Positions 1 through 11,523 of a stretch of DNA of 64,000 nucleotides are shown piece after piece. The notes under the pieces are model-generated. The model did no database searches. It was not told the origin of the DNA and saw only the letters and a list, made by a program, of their open reading frames with translations. Location: NCBI GenBank assembly GCA_022702545.1, contig JAHRBC010000003.1, positions 2,046,001 through 2,110,000 on the forward strand, in the 5' to 3' direction. The stretch comes from Phycomyces nitens (Eukaryota; Mucoromycota; Mucoromycetes; Mucorales; Phycomycetaceae). The first letter of the stretch is position 1. Every line of letters starts with the position of its first letter. A program made the translations under genes and the position numbers.

Positions 1-1006
1 GTAGTATATTCGCCAGTCAGACAGAATACGGGTACAATAATAGGTCCACAGTGAGTGTATTGAAAAGCTGCGTTCATGCTGCTTTCTTCCTCTCAGTTTG
101 ATATTTATCTAAATGGTACGATACAGACGGTAAGTACATGCGTATGTTGGTAAGCGCTTATAGTTTATAAGCTGATTTGGAAGTATTATGTACTGCTTAC
201 TTGAAATGAGATGACCTCATGTAGTTTGACACGATGGTTGAGAACGATGTTCAAACTGTTCTAATTGCAAAGATGGCAATACAAATGACAATGACATGTA
301 GACATTAGTCATTTTGAATGGTTTGCAAGTTATGTTGTTGGCATTGTGTGTCTTACTTTGTTTGAATGACCTGCTGTGCTAATGCCATTTACAAAGATGT
401 TTGACACCGCAATGCTTCCTAATGACGGTAATTGCATTACGCATGGCTATGATATATAAGCATTAGCCAATCTGAATGCTTTGAAAGACTTGGTTTGCAG
501 TATGAATATTACTTACTTCTCATGCTTATATGCAGCCGTTGGGTTGTGGGAAAGAGAGAAACTATTAAATAATCAACTAGATACCTATTAAATAGCCAAG
601 TCAATATATGCACGTGACAGCAAAATCAACAACTGCTTTCCCATACTATTTTATTTCCATAGCATCTACTTGATCACCTAATCTATAATATATAGTCTTC
701 ATTTTAGTGCGAGTATATCCCATATAAGATATTACATTTTTTAATAATATTATAGCTTTTACCTATTAAATAATTAAGCAATAATATTTAATAGAGTTGT
801 TATTAATTGTATTTTATAAAAGTTAATAGTATTCAAAGGCTATATCATAGTTCCATTACTTAGATTAAGCTATCAGAAAGCTACATAGTTGGGTATCAAG
901 ACAAAGAAGTTGTAACAAACAATCATATCATCAAATATTTTCAAAACATTCTCTTCAATAATAGCATTCCATGTCTGCTCTGTTTTTTATTCGATTTTAT
1001 TGAGGG

Positions 1007-1192
1007 TTACTCTCTGCTCTTTTGTGAGAGCGGTATTAAACTGGAGATGATTAATTTGTATGGATATTCTGTGGTCGTATTTTTATGAGCTAAATATCTA
1101 TAAAATGCAACATCCAACTCATAATATAAGAATGTTCTCTTTGCAATAGAGAAATATAGAGACTTCTTTTCATAGTCACACAATATATTCAC
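1007..1192 (-). CDS. Hypothetical small ORF, left-arm copy
   Basis: This 61-codon ORF starts with MNILCDYEKK and is tyrosine- and lysine-rich. I recognise no family, domain or signal peptide. Its only support is that it is intact in both arms, which is expected anyway from the near identity of the arms. It may be a chance ORF in AT-rich DNA. Confidence 0.2.
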   Translation of the reverse strand: MNILCDYEKKSLYFSIAKRTFLYYELDVAFYRYLAHKNTTTEYPYKLIISSLIPLSQKSRE

Positions 1193-1612
1193 CTTTTAAA
1201 AAGGAATTATTATTTACTTGTATTGACAAGTGTTGAGTTGGTTTTGTGGTGCAACGTTGTCAGATATAAAAATGATAAAGGGTTGCCAACGAGTTCAGAA
1301 GGCAAAAATGTATAATAAAAAGGGATAAAGTACTGTGATAATGCTCGAGTCTATCCAACAGTAAGGAGATTGGGGTAGAATGTATACAAAAGACAAATAT
1401 TACAAGAGGTATGCTTATAATTATCGCGAAGAGTGATTATAAGTCAGTGACAATGAAATAAATGTGTAAGGATACAAATCAGGGTTTGATCAATAAAAAT
1501 AAAGGTAGATAGAGATAATGTTTATTATTGCTTCATATCAAGCCTTTTATACTGAAGAAATCTATACTATCTCATTATAACTTCTTCTAAGTATAATTGA
1601 TGATGTTATACC

Positions 1613-1813
1613 ATGCGCAAGGGTACTTCTTCCACTAGGGTACCTCTTGCACATGGGCTTAAAAGAAATCCTGCAAAAGTCGTCATACTTTTACAGGATG
1701 TTCGTGGTCTGAACGGAACCAAAACGAGACACACCGTGTCAGTATCCATATATCTATTATCATCTGCTAAAGCTCATAGACATTGCAACACCGGTGAATA
1801 TATATATATATAG
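1613..1813 (+). CDS. Hypothetical small basic ORF, left-arm copy
   Basis: This 66-codon ORF begins MRKGTSSTRV and is rich in Arg, Lys and Thr. It has no membrane segment and no recognised domain. The 3' end runs into a TA microsatellite that encodes the final EYIYI. An ATG in a purine-rich context and the sudden rise in GC over the ORF relative to the flanks are the only coding hints. Confidence 0.3.
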   Translation: MRKGTSSTRVPLAHGLKRNPAKVVILLQDVRGLNGTKTRHTVSVSIYLLSSAKAHRHCNTGEYIYI

Positions 1814-2197
1814 TATCGTATGAGACGATATCAGACTATGTCTATATTAGAAGAGTCTGGTTTATGGATACAAAATCTTCTCATCCCTAGATAAAATGGA
1901 AATTTAAAAAGGGATATTTGAAGAGTGTCCAATAATTCATTGAAAAATGTTGAGAAAATATAAATAAACTTATCAGAGCCCTTATCTTAAAAAGATCATC
2001 AGTGGGACCATAAGCTGCCTTGGCTACAGTTGGTATATATCAGTAGTCAGAGGTTTTCTGACTCAATTTAATATTAGTATGCAGTATACAAGTCCCCTCC
2101 CATAGCAACAACCAAACATTAAAAATCTACTAGATAGCATAATGATCATACATGCTTATTACTCTTTCCATATAATTTTTCTTATTAGAATCACACC

Positions 2198-2392
2198 ATG
2201 TCTCATCAAATCAGTAAGAAATCTTATAGAAAACGAAAGTTTAAGAATACCAAAAAAATTCTGATAGTTGGAGGGGTTGTTCATGACATTTCACATTCTT
2301 CCATCTCATTGAGAACCAGCAAATCCAAACCAATTGTCCAAAGAGCTATACAAATGTGGAGACACAGAGAGACTGTAATTACTAAAAAGTGA
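2198..2392 (+). CDS. Hypothetical Lys/Arg-rich ORF, left-arm copy
   Basis: This 64-codon ORF begins MSHQISKKSYRKRKFKNTKK. The first 20 residues are strongly basic, resembling a nuclear-localisation or nucleic-acid-binding tail, followed by a short hydrophobic stretch (ILIVGGVV). No family is recognised. The ATG context (CACACCATGT) is reasonable. The start resembles the MSLQS/MPIQS starts of the other arm ORFs, which may be a family trait or coincidence. Confidence 0.35.
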   Translation: MSHQISKKSYRKRKFKNTKKILIVGGVVHDISHSSISLRTSKSKPIVQRAIQMWRHRETVITKK

Positions 2393-3844
2393 AAAACGGT
2401 CAATGCTTTGATGGGAGCCATTCACATCATCTTAATACCGAAGTAAAAAAGAATTGTATATCTATACATGGAGATCCAAAAACCACAATAAACAATTACA
2501 TCTTCCATACTACCATATAAACTACCATTTTTAGGATTTGGTTTTCGTCTTGTTGCCCTGTACTTAATCTACCTCTATTAAAAGGAAAAACAGAAGCGAT
2601 TAAGCTTTCCTCGCCACTCAAGAAGAATCCATCTAACAAAGGGATAATGTTTCCAGGGATGAATCTACATTCATGATTTTCCTGCAGGACAGAAATAGAA
2701 GAGTGCAGTGCTTTTCCGTGGAAAACTTCAGAGAGATAATATTATTCCAAGGCTATAAGTATTATCCAGTTGGTGAGACGTACTTGAGCAAGCAAGGTCA
2801 GATCTAAATATTATCCACTTGAACCAATACCATTTGTACCCTACCTTCCTTGTAAAGACATATTGTAGAGCTAGTCATCATAATTATTCCTATCAACATT
2901 AGTTAAAAATATTAATTTACATAATGGCAGAGCTTAATCATAGAAAGATCAAGCAAACAGAAGCTTTATTAAAGGAATATATCTTCCAGCTCTGCCTGTT
3001 TTGTCTGTCATTACTCTTGACTGGATCAAGCACTGACAACAAGCGATAAATAAAATACATAAAATTGTGTAGATGCAAGAGAATAACTTCTTTTTATTTG
3101 ACAAGGTATAAAGACTACTCAAGCGAAAGTATATTCTATATAAGTAGATAATGGTATATCCTATTTATATACCTGTATTACTTTTATGTGATAAATCTAT
3201 AGACTAAATTGTAAGATCCGGTGTAGTACTATATGAGCATGCTATAAAATACTTTATTTATATATTCTTTTCAAAAATATGATAAATGGACAACGTTTAC
3301 AATATCCTTAAGTATTTGAGATATACAAATTAGTAGCAGAGTAATAATTTCAAATATTTTACCTGCTCTGTATTAATCTTATATATCACACCTCACGAAT
3401 CAAGCACTAATAGGAGCATCATAGAGAAGTGTTAATCTAACAGCTGGATATATAATTAATGAATGGTAAATTAAAACGTAAACTATGGGTGTTATAAAAT
3501 ATAATTAAGAATATTCTTGCTGTTTATCTCATAATATATTTATAGTATTTGTGTAAATGTATACTTATCATGGCCTAATATAATGTACTTATCTTATATT
3601 AGCAATATTTAATCAGCAATTATAGGATTTTGTCGCACATTTAAGAAAATAGCTAAATTTCATGTCAGGTATCTAAAGTGCTTCTTCATATAAGCCAACT
3701 AAAAATATCCCATTATGAATCCAAGTCTCAAGAAGGGGTAGGTATATATCAAGAGTATAATACCTACATTCGGCCAATAATACAAAATATTAGCTGGTAT
3801 TGAGACGCATGAATCTATTATTATTTTCTGGAATTCCATACATC

Positions 3845-3888
3845 CGAGACATATGTCTCGTAGAAATATTGAATATGGTACTATATAA
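3845..3888 (+). promoter_or_regulatory. Promoter module: 16-bp palindrome plus TATA box
   Basis: CGAGACATATGTCTCG (3845-3860) is a perfect 16-bp palindrome. It lies 21 bp upstream of TATATAA (3882-3888), and the ATG of the 114-codon ORF follows 70 bp later at 3959. The same order (palindrome remnant, GTCTCGTAGA, ACTATATAA) recurs at 5039-5080 before the second ORF. The mirror copy in the right arm is at 8642-8685. I infer a dimeric regulator site next to a core promoter. Confidence 0.6.
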
Positions 3889-3958
3889 AGAGAAGTAGTC
3901 TATTATTTAATGATTTATCGTTTATCACTCTTCTTCTGCTATTAAAGAATATCTTAAT

Positions 3959-4303
3959 ATGCCTATCCAATCCAACATAATCTATCCATTTATTCCATCT
4001 GGCTCTGGATACAATGAAATCACAAATCCGTCTCAAGTAGGATCAAACATCCAACCCCCACCAGTGGCACATGTAGCACCATATAGGGCACAATCAGTTG
4101 GCTTTTCTGGTCTGGCCGAAACAACCGATTATACTCAAGTAACAATTGGAAATTCAGACCATCCTGAGAGTATCAGTGAAGGACACAACAATCCAGAACA
4201 AGCTATAGATGGATATAGCCCCTATATTTTGTACATAATCATTGTATTATTCATAATACTTGTCTACTTTTATTTCGTCTATGTAGTAAAGCTTTTATTG
4301 TAG
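3959..4303 (+). CDS. Putative tail-anchored small membrane protein, left-arm copy
   Basis: This 114-residue protein starts MPIQSNIIYPFIPSGSG. Residues about 1-85 are Pro/Ser/Gln/Asn-rich and look disordered. Residues about 88-114 form one strongly hydrophobic helix at the very C-terminus (YILYIIIVLFIILVYFYFVY), so the topology would be tail-anchored. No family is recognised. The start is the first ATG after a TATA box at 3882-3888. It is preceded by a palindrome and a promoter segment related to that of the next ORF. This is the best-supported coding candidate in the arm. Confidence 0.55.
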   Translation: MPIQSNIIYPFIPSGSGYNEITNPSQVGSNIQPPPVAHVAPYRAQSVGFSGLAETTDYTQVTIGNSDHPESISEGHNNPEQAIDGYSPYILYIIIVLFIILVYFYFVYVVKLLL

Positions 4304-5038
4304 CTTTAATTAAAGATATATTTTTTATATTAAACTGGTTTATGAGCAATTTTTTTTAAAAATAAATTCCAATATGAAGCGTTTTGTAGTCTTATAGTGT
4401 ATTATGAATTTTTCAATGCCAAATGAGTAATCCCTTTTTGATTTTAATATATTTTTTTAAAAAATATAGCCAAATACTCTGTACAGTACATATAGCCGTA
4501 TAATTTGTTTTTTTTTAAAAAAAAAAGTATGAAAGCCATCTAAACTAGTATATATTTTATATCTACTGGATTTGCACTATAAGGTTCAAACAATATAATA
4601 GATAGTAATCAAGACAGTAGTCATATATTATACTAATAAGTCGATAGGTTAGTTATGTATTGTAAGTTAATATAATATATATATAATTATTGGCAGAGCT
4701 GATAATATCTTTATATATTCCACTGTAATATATTGATTTATTCTTTTAGTATAAACCGTACTCGTTAATATCTAATTTGAACAATATTTTAATTTTAACA
4801 ATATTTTCCTAGTGACTATAAGCTTTTGGCGCGCATTTAAGAAAGCAATTATATGCCATAGCAAGTATAACTGCTATTTTTTTAATTTGGGCCAAGCTAG
4901 AATATTCGATTATTCATACAAGCTTAAGGCTTGAATACATAAACTACAAAAATATACTCTCATAATTTGATTAATTATACGATATTTTAGCGGATACCTA
5001 GACGCATATATGCATTAATATATTGGCAATTGCCATAT

Positions 5039-5080
5039 CCGAAACATGTCTCGTAGAGATATGGGGTTGGGACTATATAA
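5039..5080 (+). promoter_or_regulatory. Second copy of the palindrome/TATA promoter module
   Basis: CCGAAACATGTCTCGTAG is a decayed form of the palindrome at 3845-3860 (one half-site differs). It is followed by TATATAA at 5074-5080. Sequence further upstream also matches the first module (GCGCATTTAAGAAA near 4830 against CGCACATTTAAGAAA near 3634; GACGCAT near 5000 against 3803). About 400 bp of promoter therefore appears duplicated. Mirror copy at 7450-7491. Confidence 0.55.
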
Positions 5081-5168
5081 AAATGTTATTGTCTTAAAAT
5101 ATGGTGTATTACTCTCTTTCGCGCTTATTATCTCAAAGCTGCTTTATCAACATAAACCTCAATCAAAC

Positions 5169-5411
5169 ATGTCTCTTCAATCAATTCTTGTGGACGAGCT
5201 CTCTTCCTCCAGCATGGGATACTGTGCGCTAATCGACTCTTTGGAAATCGGCCAAATCATTAAGACACAGGCAGTGGAGGTTCCTAAGAAGCCTAAACAA
5301 CGATCAATCCAATTCTCTGATGTGGTCTCTATAAACAACTCAACAGTAAGAATGACTGTAAATGGCGACAGAGGAGGCCAGATACAATCGGCCTACAATC
5401 AGCACACTTGA
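5169..5411 (+). CDS. Hypothetical 80-residue protein, left-arm copy
   Basis: The open frame begins at 5046, but a TATA box at 5074-5080 lies inside that upstream part. The first ATG at a sensible distance downstream is 5169, giving MSLQSILVDELSSSSMGYCA and a total of 80 residues. The product is soluble, of mixed charge, with no recognised domain. Its start resembles that of the 114-residue neighbour (MPIQSN), and the promoters are related. The two genes may therefore be diverged duplicates whose coding parts have changed beyond recognition. Confidence 0.45.
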   Translation: MSLQSILVDELSSSSMGYCALIDSLEIGQIIKTQAVEVPKKPKQRSIQFSDVVSINNSTVRMTVNGDRGGQIQSAYNQHT

Positions 5412-5698
5412 AATTTCTCCGCCTTGAGAACAAACTCTAATCTTGTATATATGTACTTTTTAATATTTTTATAAAAATCTCTTTACTTGATCCAAATATA
5501 AATTATATTTATCAATTTTGTTCTCTTTTATCTCGGATTCTCCAAATTATGCCTTTAGTCAGAGCCTATTTTCTGAAATATATTATTTGACTACTAAAAT
5601 CGAATACTAAGATTCATTGAGATAGATATAATGAGAGAGATTTAGAAAATATATCAAGATCTCTTATAAAGATAAATGAATCGAGTTTACAGATATCA

Positions 5699-6831
5699 CT
5701 GTTGTGTGGTGTGGTTTGTTATGTAGTATAAATGTTCAAACAACGACAAGAAAGATGCAGTATAACTCCAATATAGTCAATGTATTATCGCTAAATAAGA
5801 TGAATACCAAATCGCAATACCAGAGGCAGTTATATACAGAAAATATAACATAGTAAAAATTCTTTTATTTAATTGTTTTCCTTTGAGTGTTGATAATAAT
5901 TGTGTTCTCTTTTTGGAGTAAACGAGAGATGGTATGAGATTATGCTTATTTGGAAATATAGATAAAGTACATCTGTGCAGCAAGCTAATGAGATGGTTTT
6001 TAGTCTTATTAGTAGTCTTTGATGGCTTTTTTGATGGTAAAATAATTGAGAAATACGGATGAGACCGGCCTTGTTGGTTTGTGTCGAGAAGTGATCCAGA
6101 CAGTTAACAGAAAAAGAGAATATATATCGATCTCGTCTAACAGCTCCTTAGCCCAAATATTGGCGATTGGCAGCTTGTTCTCTTGAGAAAGATATATAAA
6201 AGAAAAGAAGTGAAGTGTAAGGTTTGTTTTTTTTATTGCTTTCATCGTTTCAATTTTTATATAGATATTTCGATAATAAATAAAAAATATATAATTAGTA
6301 TGATATTACTAAGCTATTGTTAAAATGTTGGGATAGATCGTGTTTCTTTGGATAGTTCATAATGAATAAGAGAGACAGATAGGAATAGATAAATGTTGTT
6401 GGGGTTATTTGTTACAATCCTTATGATTTTCAATTGGTTGCTGCGCCAAACGTAGCAATAATGTTCTTCCCAAGGTCATTACTTAACCAATTTGTTTACA
6501 TAATTGATACAGGAAGGTTTGGGAAGATATGAGATGTTTGGGCCAGCCGGAAATATGGAGCTACACGCAACATATCAATATTAATTATACAGCTATTGTA
6601 TAATTTCAAAGAGTAATTATTTGTATTTCTCATATACTTATGTAACTATTAGGTATTATAGTTAATCTTTTTAGTAATTTAATGTATAAAATACTAGGTA
6701 TTTAATTATATTATTAAACTCTAGTGATAAAAGCAACATATAAATCTGTCGTGTATAGTTTAAAGAATTATTAAAGGTTTAAATATTAGACAACTCTAGT
6801 TTAAATGGATAAATGCGCTTTCAATCATGGA
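5699..6831. other. Unique spacer (loop) of the inverted repeat
   Basis: These 1133 bases have no mirror copy. They are AT-rich. Two short minus-strand ORFs exist (5777-5983 and 6009-6245, 68 and 78 codons), but neither has recognisable similarity or a convincing upstream element, so I do not call them genes. The existence of unique sequence between the arms argues against a simple fold-back sequencing chimera, which would have no spacer. Confidence 0.85.
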
Positions 6832-7118
6832 TGATATCTGTAAACTCGATTCATTTATCTTTATAAGAGATCTTGATATATTTTCTAAATCTCTCTCATT
6901 ATATCTATCTCAATGAATCTTAGTATTCGATTTTAGTAGTCAAATAATATATTTCAGAAAATAGGCTCTGACTAAAGGCATAATTTGGAGAATCCGAGAT
7001 AAAAGAGAACAAAATTGATAAATATAATTTATATTTGGATCAAGTAAAGAGATTTTTATAAAAATATTAAAAAGTACATATATACAAGATTAGAGTTTGT
7101 TCTCAAGGCGGAGAAATT

Positions 7119-7361
7119 TCAAGTGTGCTGATTGTAGGCCGATTGTATCTGGCCTCCTCTGTCGCCATTTACAGTCATTCTTACTGTTGAGTTGTTTATA
7201 GAGACCACATCAGAGAATTGGATTGATCGTTGTTTAGGCTTCTTAGGAACCTCCACTGCCTGTGTCTTAATGATTTGGCCGATTTCCAAAGAGTCGATTA
7301 GCGCACAGTATCCCATGCTGGAGGAAGAGAGCTCGTCCACAAGAATTGATTGAAGAGACAT
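7119..7361 (-). CDS. Hypothetical 80-residue protein, right-arm copy
   Basis: Identical mirror copy of 5169-5411, with the same TATA-based choice of start. Confidence 0.45.
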   Translation of the reverse strand: MSLQSILVDELSSSSMGYCALIDSLEIGQIIKTQAVEVPKKPKQRSIQFSDVVSINNSTVRMTVNGDRGGQIQSAYNQHT

Positions 7362-8226
7362 GTTTGATTGAGGTTTATGTTGATAAAGCAGCTTTGAGAT
7401 AATAAGCGCGAAAGAGAGTAATACACCATATTTTAAGACAATAACATTTTTATATAGTCCCAACCCCATATCTCTACGAGACATGTTTCGGATATGGCAA
7501 TTGCCAATATATTAATGCATATATGCGTCTAGGTATCCGCTAAAATATCGTATAATTAATCAAATTATGAGAGTATATTTTTGTAGTTTATGTATTCAAG
7601 CCTTAAGCTTGTATGAATAATCGAATATTCTAGCTTGGCCCAAATTAAAAAAAAAATAGCAGTTATACTTGCTATGGCATATAATTGCTTTCTTAAATGC
7701 GCGCCAAAAGCTTATAGTCACTAGGAAAATATTGTTAAAATTAAAATATTGTTCAAATTAGATATTAACGAGTACGGTTTATACTAAAAGAATAAATCAA
7801 TATATTACAGTGGAATATATAAAGATATTATCAGCTCTGCCAATAATTATATATATATTATATTAACTTACAATACATAACTAACCTATCGACTTATTAG
7901 TATAATATATGACTACTGTCTTGATTACTATCTATTATATTGTTTGAACCTTATAGTGCAAATCCAGTAGATATAAAATATATACTAGTTTAGATGGCTT
8001 TCATACTTTTTTTTAAAAAAAACAAATTATACGGCTATATGTACTGTACAGAGTATTTGGCTATATTTTTTAAAAAAATATATTAAAATCAAAAAGGGAT
8101 TACTCATTTGGCATTGAAAAATTCATAATACACTATAAGACTACAAAACGCTTCATATTGGAATTTATTTTTAAAAAAAATTGCTCATAAACCAGTTTAA
8201 TATAAAAAATATATCTTTAATTAAAG

Positions 8227-8571
8227 CTACAATAAAAGCTTTACTACATAGACGAAATAAAAGTAGACAAGTATTATGAATAATACAATGATTATGTACA
8301 AAATATAGGGGCTATATCCATCTATAGCTTGTTCTGGATTGTTGTGTCCTTCACTGATACTCTCAGGATGGTCTGAATTTCCAATTGTTACTTGAGTATA
8401 ATCGGTTGTTTCGGCCAGACCAGAAAAGCCAACTGATTGTGCCCTATATGGTGCTACATGTGCCACTGGTGGGGGTTGGATGTTTGATCCTACTTGAGAC
8501 GGATTTGTGATTTCATTGTATCCAGAGCCAGATGGAATAAATGGATAGATTATGTTGGATTGGATAGGCAT
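8227..8571 (-). CDS. Putative tail-anchored small membrane protein, right-arm copy
   Basis: Identical mirror copy of 3959-4303, with its own palindrome and TATA box at 8642-8685. If the repeat is real, the cell carries two intact copies driven outward from a common centre. Confidence 0.55.
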   Translation of the reverse strand: MPIQSNIIYPFIPSGSGYNEITNPSQVGSNIQPPPVAHVAPYRAQSVGFSGLAETTDYTQVTIGNSDHPESISEGHNNPEQAIDGYSPYILYIIIVLFIILVYFYFVYVVKLLL

Positions 8572-10137
8572 ATTAAGATATTCTTTAATAGCAGAAGAAG
8601 AGTGATAAACGATAAATCATTAAATAATAGACTACTTCTCTTTATATAGTACCATATTCAATATTTCTACGAGACATATGTCTCGGATGTATGGAATTCC
8701 AGAAAATAATAATAGATTCATGCGTCTCAATACCAGCTAATATTTTGTATTATTGGCCGAATGTAGGTATTATACTCTTGATATATACCTACCCCTTCTT
8801 GAGACTTGGATTCATAATGGGATATTTTTAGTTGGCTTATATGAAGAAGCACTTTAGATACCTGACATGAAATTTAGCTATTTTCTTAAATGTGCGACAA
8901 AATCCTATAATTGCTGATTAAATATTGCTAATATAAGATAAGTACATTATATTAGGCCATGATAAGTATACATTTACACAAATACTATAAATATATTATG
9001 AGATAAACAGCAAGAATATTCTTAATTATATTTTATAACACCCATAGTTTACGTTTTAATTTACCATTCATTAATTATATATCCAGCTGTTAGATTAACA
9101 CTTCTCTATGATGCTCCTATTAGTGCTTGATTCGTGAGGTGTGATATATAAGATTAATACAGAGCAGGTAAAATATTTGAAATTATTACTCTGCTACTAA
9201 TTTGTATATCTCAAATACTTAAGGATATTGTAAACGTTGTCCATTTATCATATTTTTGAAAAGAATATATAAATAAAGTATTTTATAGCATGCTCATATA
9301 GTACTACACCGGATCTTACAATTTAGTCTATAGATTTATCACATAAAAGTAATACAGGTATATAAATAGGATATACCATTATCTACTTATATAGAATATA
9401 CTTTCGCTTGAGTAGTCTTTATACCTTGTCAAATAAAAAGAAGTTATTCTCTTGCATCTACACAATTTTATGTATTTTATTTATCGCTTGTTGTCAGTGC
9501 TTGATCCAGTCAAGAGTAATGACAGACAAAACAGGCAGAGCTGGAAGATATATTCCTTTAATAAAGCTTCTGTTTGCTTGATCTTTCTATGATTAAGCTC
9601 TGCCATTATGTAAATTAATATTTTTAACTAATGTTGATAGGAATAATTATGATGACTAGCTCTACAATATGTCTTTACAAGGAAGGTAGGGTACAAATGG
9701 TATTGGTTCAAGTGGATAATATTTAGATCTGACCTTGCTTGCTCAAGTACGTCTCACCAACTGGATAATACTTATAGCCTTGGAATAATATTATCTCTCT
9801 GAAGTTTTCCACGGAAAAGCACTGCACTCTTCTATTTCTGTCCTGCAGGAAAATCATGAATGTAGATTCATCCCTGGAAACATTATCCCTTTGTTAGATG
9901 GATTCTTCTTGAGTGGCGAGGAAAGCTTAATCGCTTCTGTTTTTCCTTTTAATAGAGGTAGATTAAGTACAGGGCAACAAGACGAAAACCAAATCCTAAA
10001 AATGGTAGTTTATATGGTAGTATGGAAGATGTAATTGTTTATTGTGGTTTTTGGATCTCCATGTATAGATATACAATTCTTTTTTACTTCGGTATTAAGA
10101 TGATGTGAATGGCTCCCATCAAAGCATTGACCGTTTT

Positions 10138-10332
10138 TCACTTTTTAGTAATTACAGTCTCTCTGTGTCTCCACATTTGTATAGCTCTTTGGACAATTGG
10201 TTTGGATTTGCTGGTTCTCAATGAGATGGAAGAATGTGAAATGTCATGAACAACCCCTCCAACTATCAGAATTTTTTTGGTATTCTTAAACTTTCGTTTT
10301 CTATAAGATTTCTTACTGATTTGATGAGACAT
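10138..10332 (-). CDS. Hypothetical Lys/Arg-rich ORF, right-arm copy
   Basis: Identical mirror copy of the ORF at 2198-2392. No family recognised. Confidence 0.35.
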   Translation of the reverse strand: MSHQISKKSYRKRKFKNTKKILIVGGVVHDISHSSISLRTSKSKPIVQRAIQMWRHRETVITKK

Positions 10333-10716
10333 GGTGTGATTCTAATAAGAAAAATTATATGGAAAGAGTAATAAGCATGTATGATCATTATGCTATCTAG
10401 TAGATTTTTAATGTTTGGTTGTTGCTATGGGAGGGGACTTGTATACTGCATACTAATATTAAATTGAGTCAGAAAACCTCTGACTACTGATATATACCAA
10501 CTGTAGCCAAGGCAGCTTATGGTCCCACTGATGATCTTTTTAAGATAAGGGCTCTGATAAGTTTATTTATATTTTCTCAACATTTTTCAATGAATTATTG
10601 GACACTCTTCAAATATCCCTTTTTAAATTTCCATTTTATCTAGGGATGAGAAGATTTTGTATCCATAAACCAGACTCTTCTAATATAGACATAGTCTGAT
10701 ATCGTCTCATACGATA

Positions 10717-10917
10717 CTATATATATATATATTCACCGGTGTTGCAATGTCTATGAGCTTTAGCAGATGATAATAGATATATGGATACTGACACGGTGTG
10801 TCTCGTTTTGGTTCCGTTCAGACCACGAACATCCTGTAAAAGTATGACGACTTTTGCAGGATTTCTTTTAAGCCCATGTGCAAGAGGTACCCTAGTGGAA
10901 GAAGTACCCTTGCGCAT
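10717..10917 (-). CDS. Hypothetical small basic ORF, right-arm copy
   Basis: Identical mirror copy of the ORF at 1613-1813 on the opposite strand. No family recognised. Confidence 0.3.
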   Translation of the reverse strand: MRKGTSSTRVPLAHGLKRNPAKVVILLQDVRGLNGTKTRHTVSVSIYLLSSAKAHRHCNTGEYIYI

Positions 10918-11337
10918 GGTATAACATCATCAATTATACTTAGAAGAAGTTATAATGAGATAGTATAGATTTCTTCAGTATAAAAGGCTTGATATGAAGC
11001 AATAATAAACATTATCTCTATCTACCTTTATTTTTATTGATCAAACCCTGATTTGTATCCTTACACATTTATTTCATTGTCACTGACTTATAATCACTCT
11101 TCGCGATAATTATAAGCATACCTCTTGTAATATTTGTCTTTTGTATACATTCTACCCCAATCTCCTTACTGTTGGATAGACTCGAGCATTATCACAGTAC
11201 TTTATCCCTTTTTATTATACATTTTTGCCTTCTGAACTCGTTGGCAACCCTTTATCATTTTTATATCTGACAACGTTGCACCACAAAACCAACTCAACAC
11301 TTGTCAATACAAGTAAATAATAATTCCTTTTTAAAAG

Positions 11338-11523
11338 GTGAATATATTGTGTGACTATGAAAAGAAGTCTCTATATTTCTCTATTGCAAAGAGAACATTC
11401 TTATATTATGAGTTGGATGTTGCATTTTATAGATATTTAGCTCATAAAAATACGACCACAGAATATCCATACAAATTAATCATCTCCAGTTTAATACCGC
11501 TCTCACAAAAGAGCAGAGAGTAA
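11338..11523 (+). CDS. Hypothetical small ORF, right-arm copy
   Basis: This is the identical mirror copy of the ORF at 1007-1192. The same caution applies: no recognised family and no independent evidence of expression. Confidence 0.2.
   Translation: MNILCDYEKKSLYFSIAKRTFLYYELDVAFYRYLAHKNTTTEYPYKLIISSLIPLSQKSRE

Larger units (their letters stand above)
1..5698. repeat. Left arm of giant inverted repeat
   Basis: This segment is the reverse complement of 6832-12528 almost base for base. Position p on the left pairs with about 12530-p on the right. I checked several places by eye (the outer end, 180-340, 2040-2090, all ORFs, the inner junction). The only differences I found are homopolymer length changes (near 205, 4507-4526 and 4877-4883) and two C/T transitions near the outer end (positions 21 and 141). 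The inner boundary is sharp at 5698, after CAGATATCA. The match is still running at base 1, so the arm may continue beyond the window. The arm is very AT-rich and holds several short ORFs but no recognisable transposase, polymerase or rRNA. Confidence 0.97.

Noticed and set aside
5046..5168. Upstream start of the arm ORF (121 residues from 5046)
   Set aside because: A TATA box (5074-5080) lies inside this extension, and the related promoter at 3882 has its ATG 70 bp downstream. The start at 5169 fits better.
5777..6245. Two minus-strand ORFs in the palindrome spacer
   Set aside because: Short, AT-rich, no recognised content, no paired promoter module.
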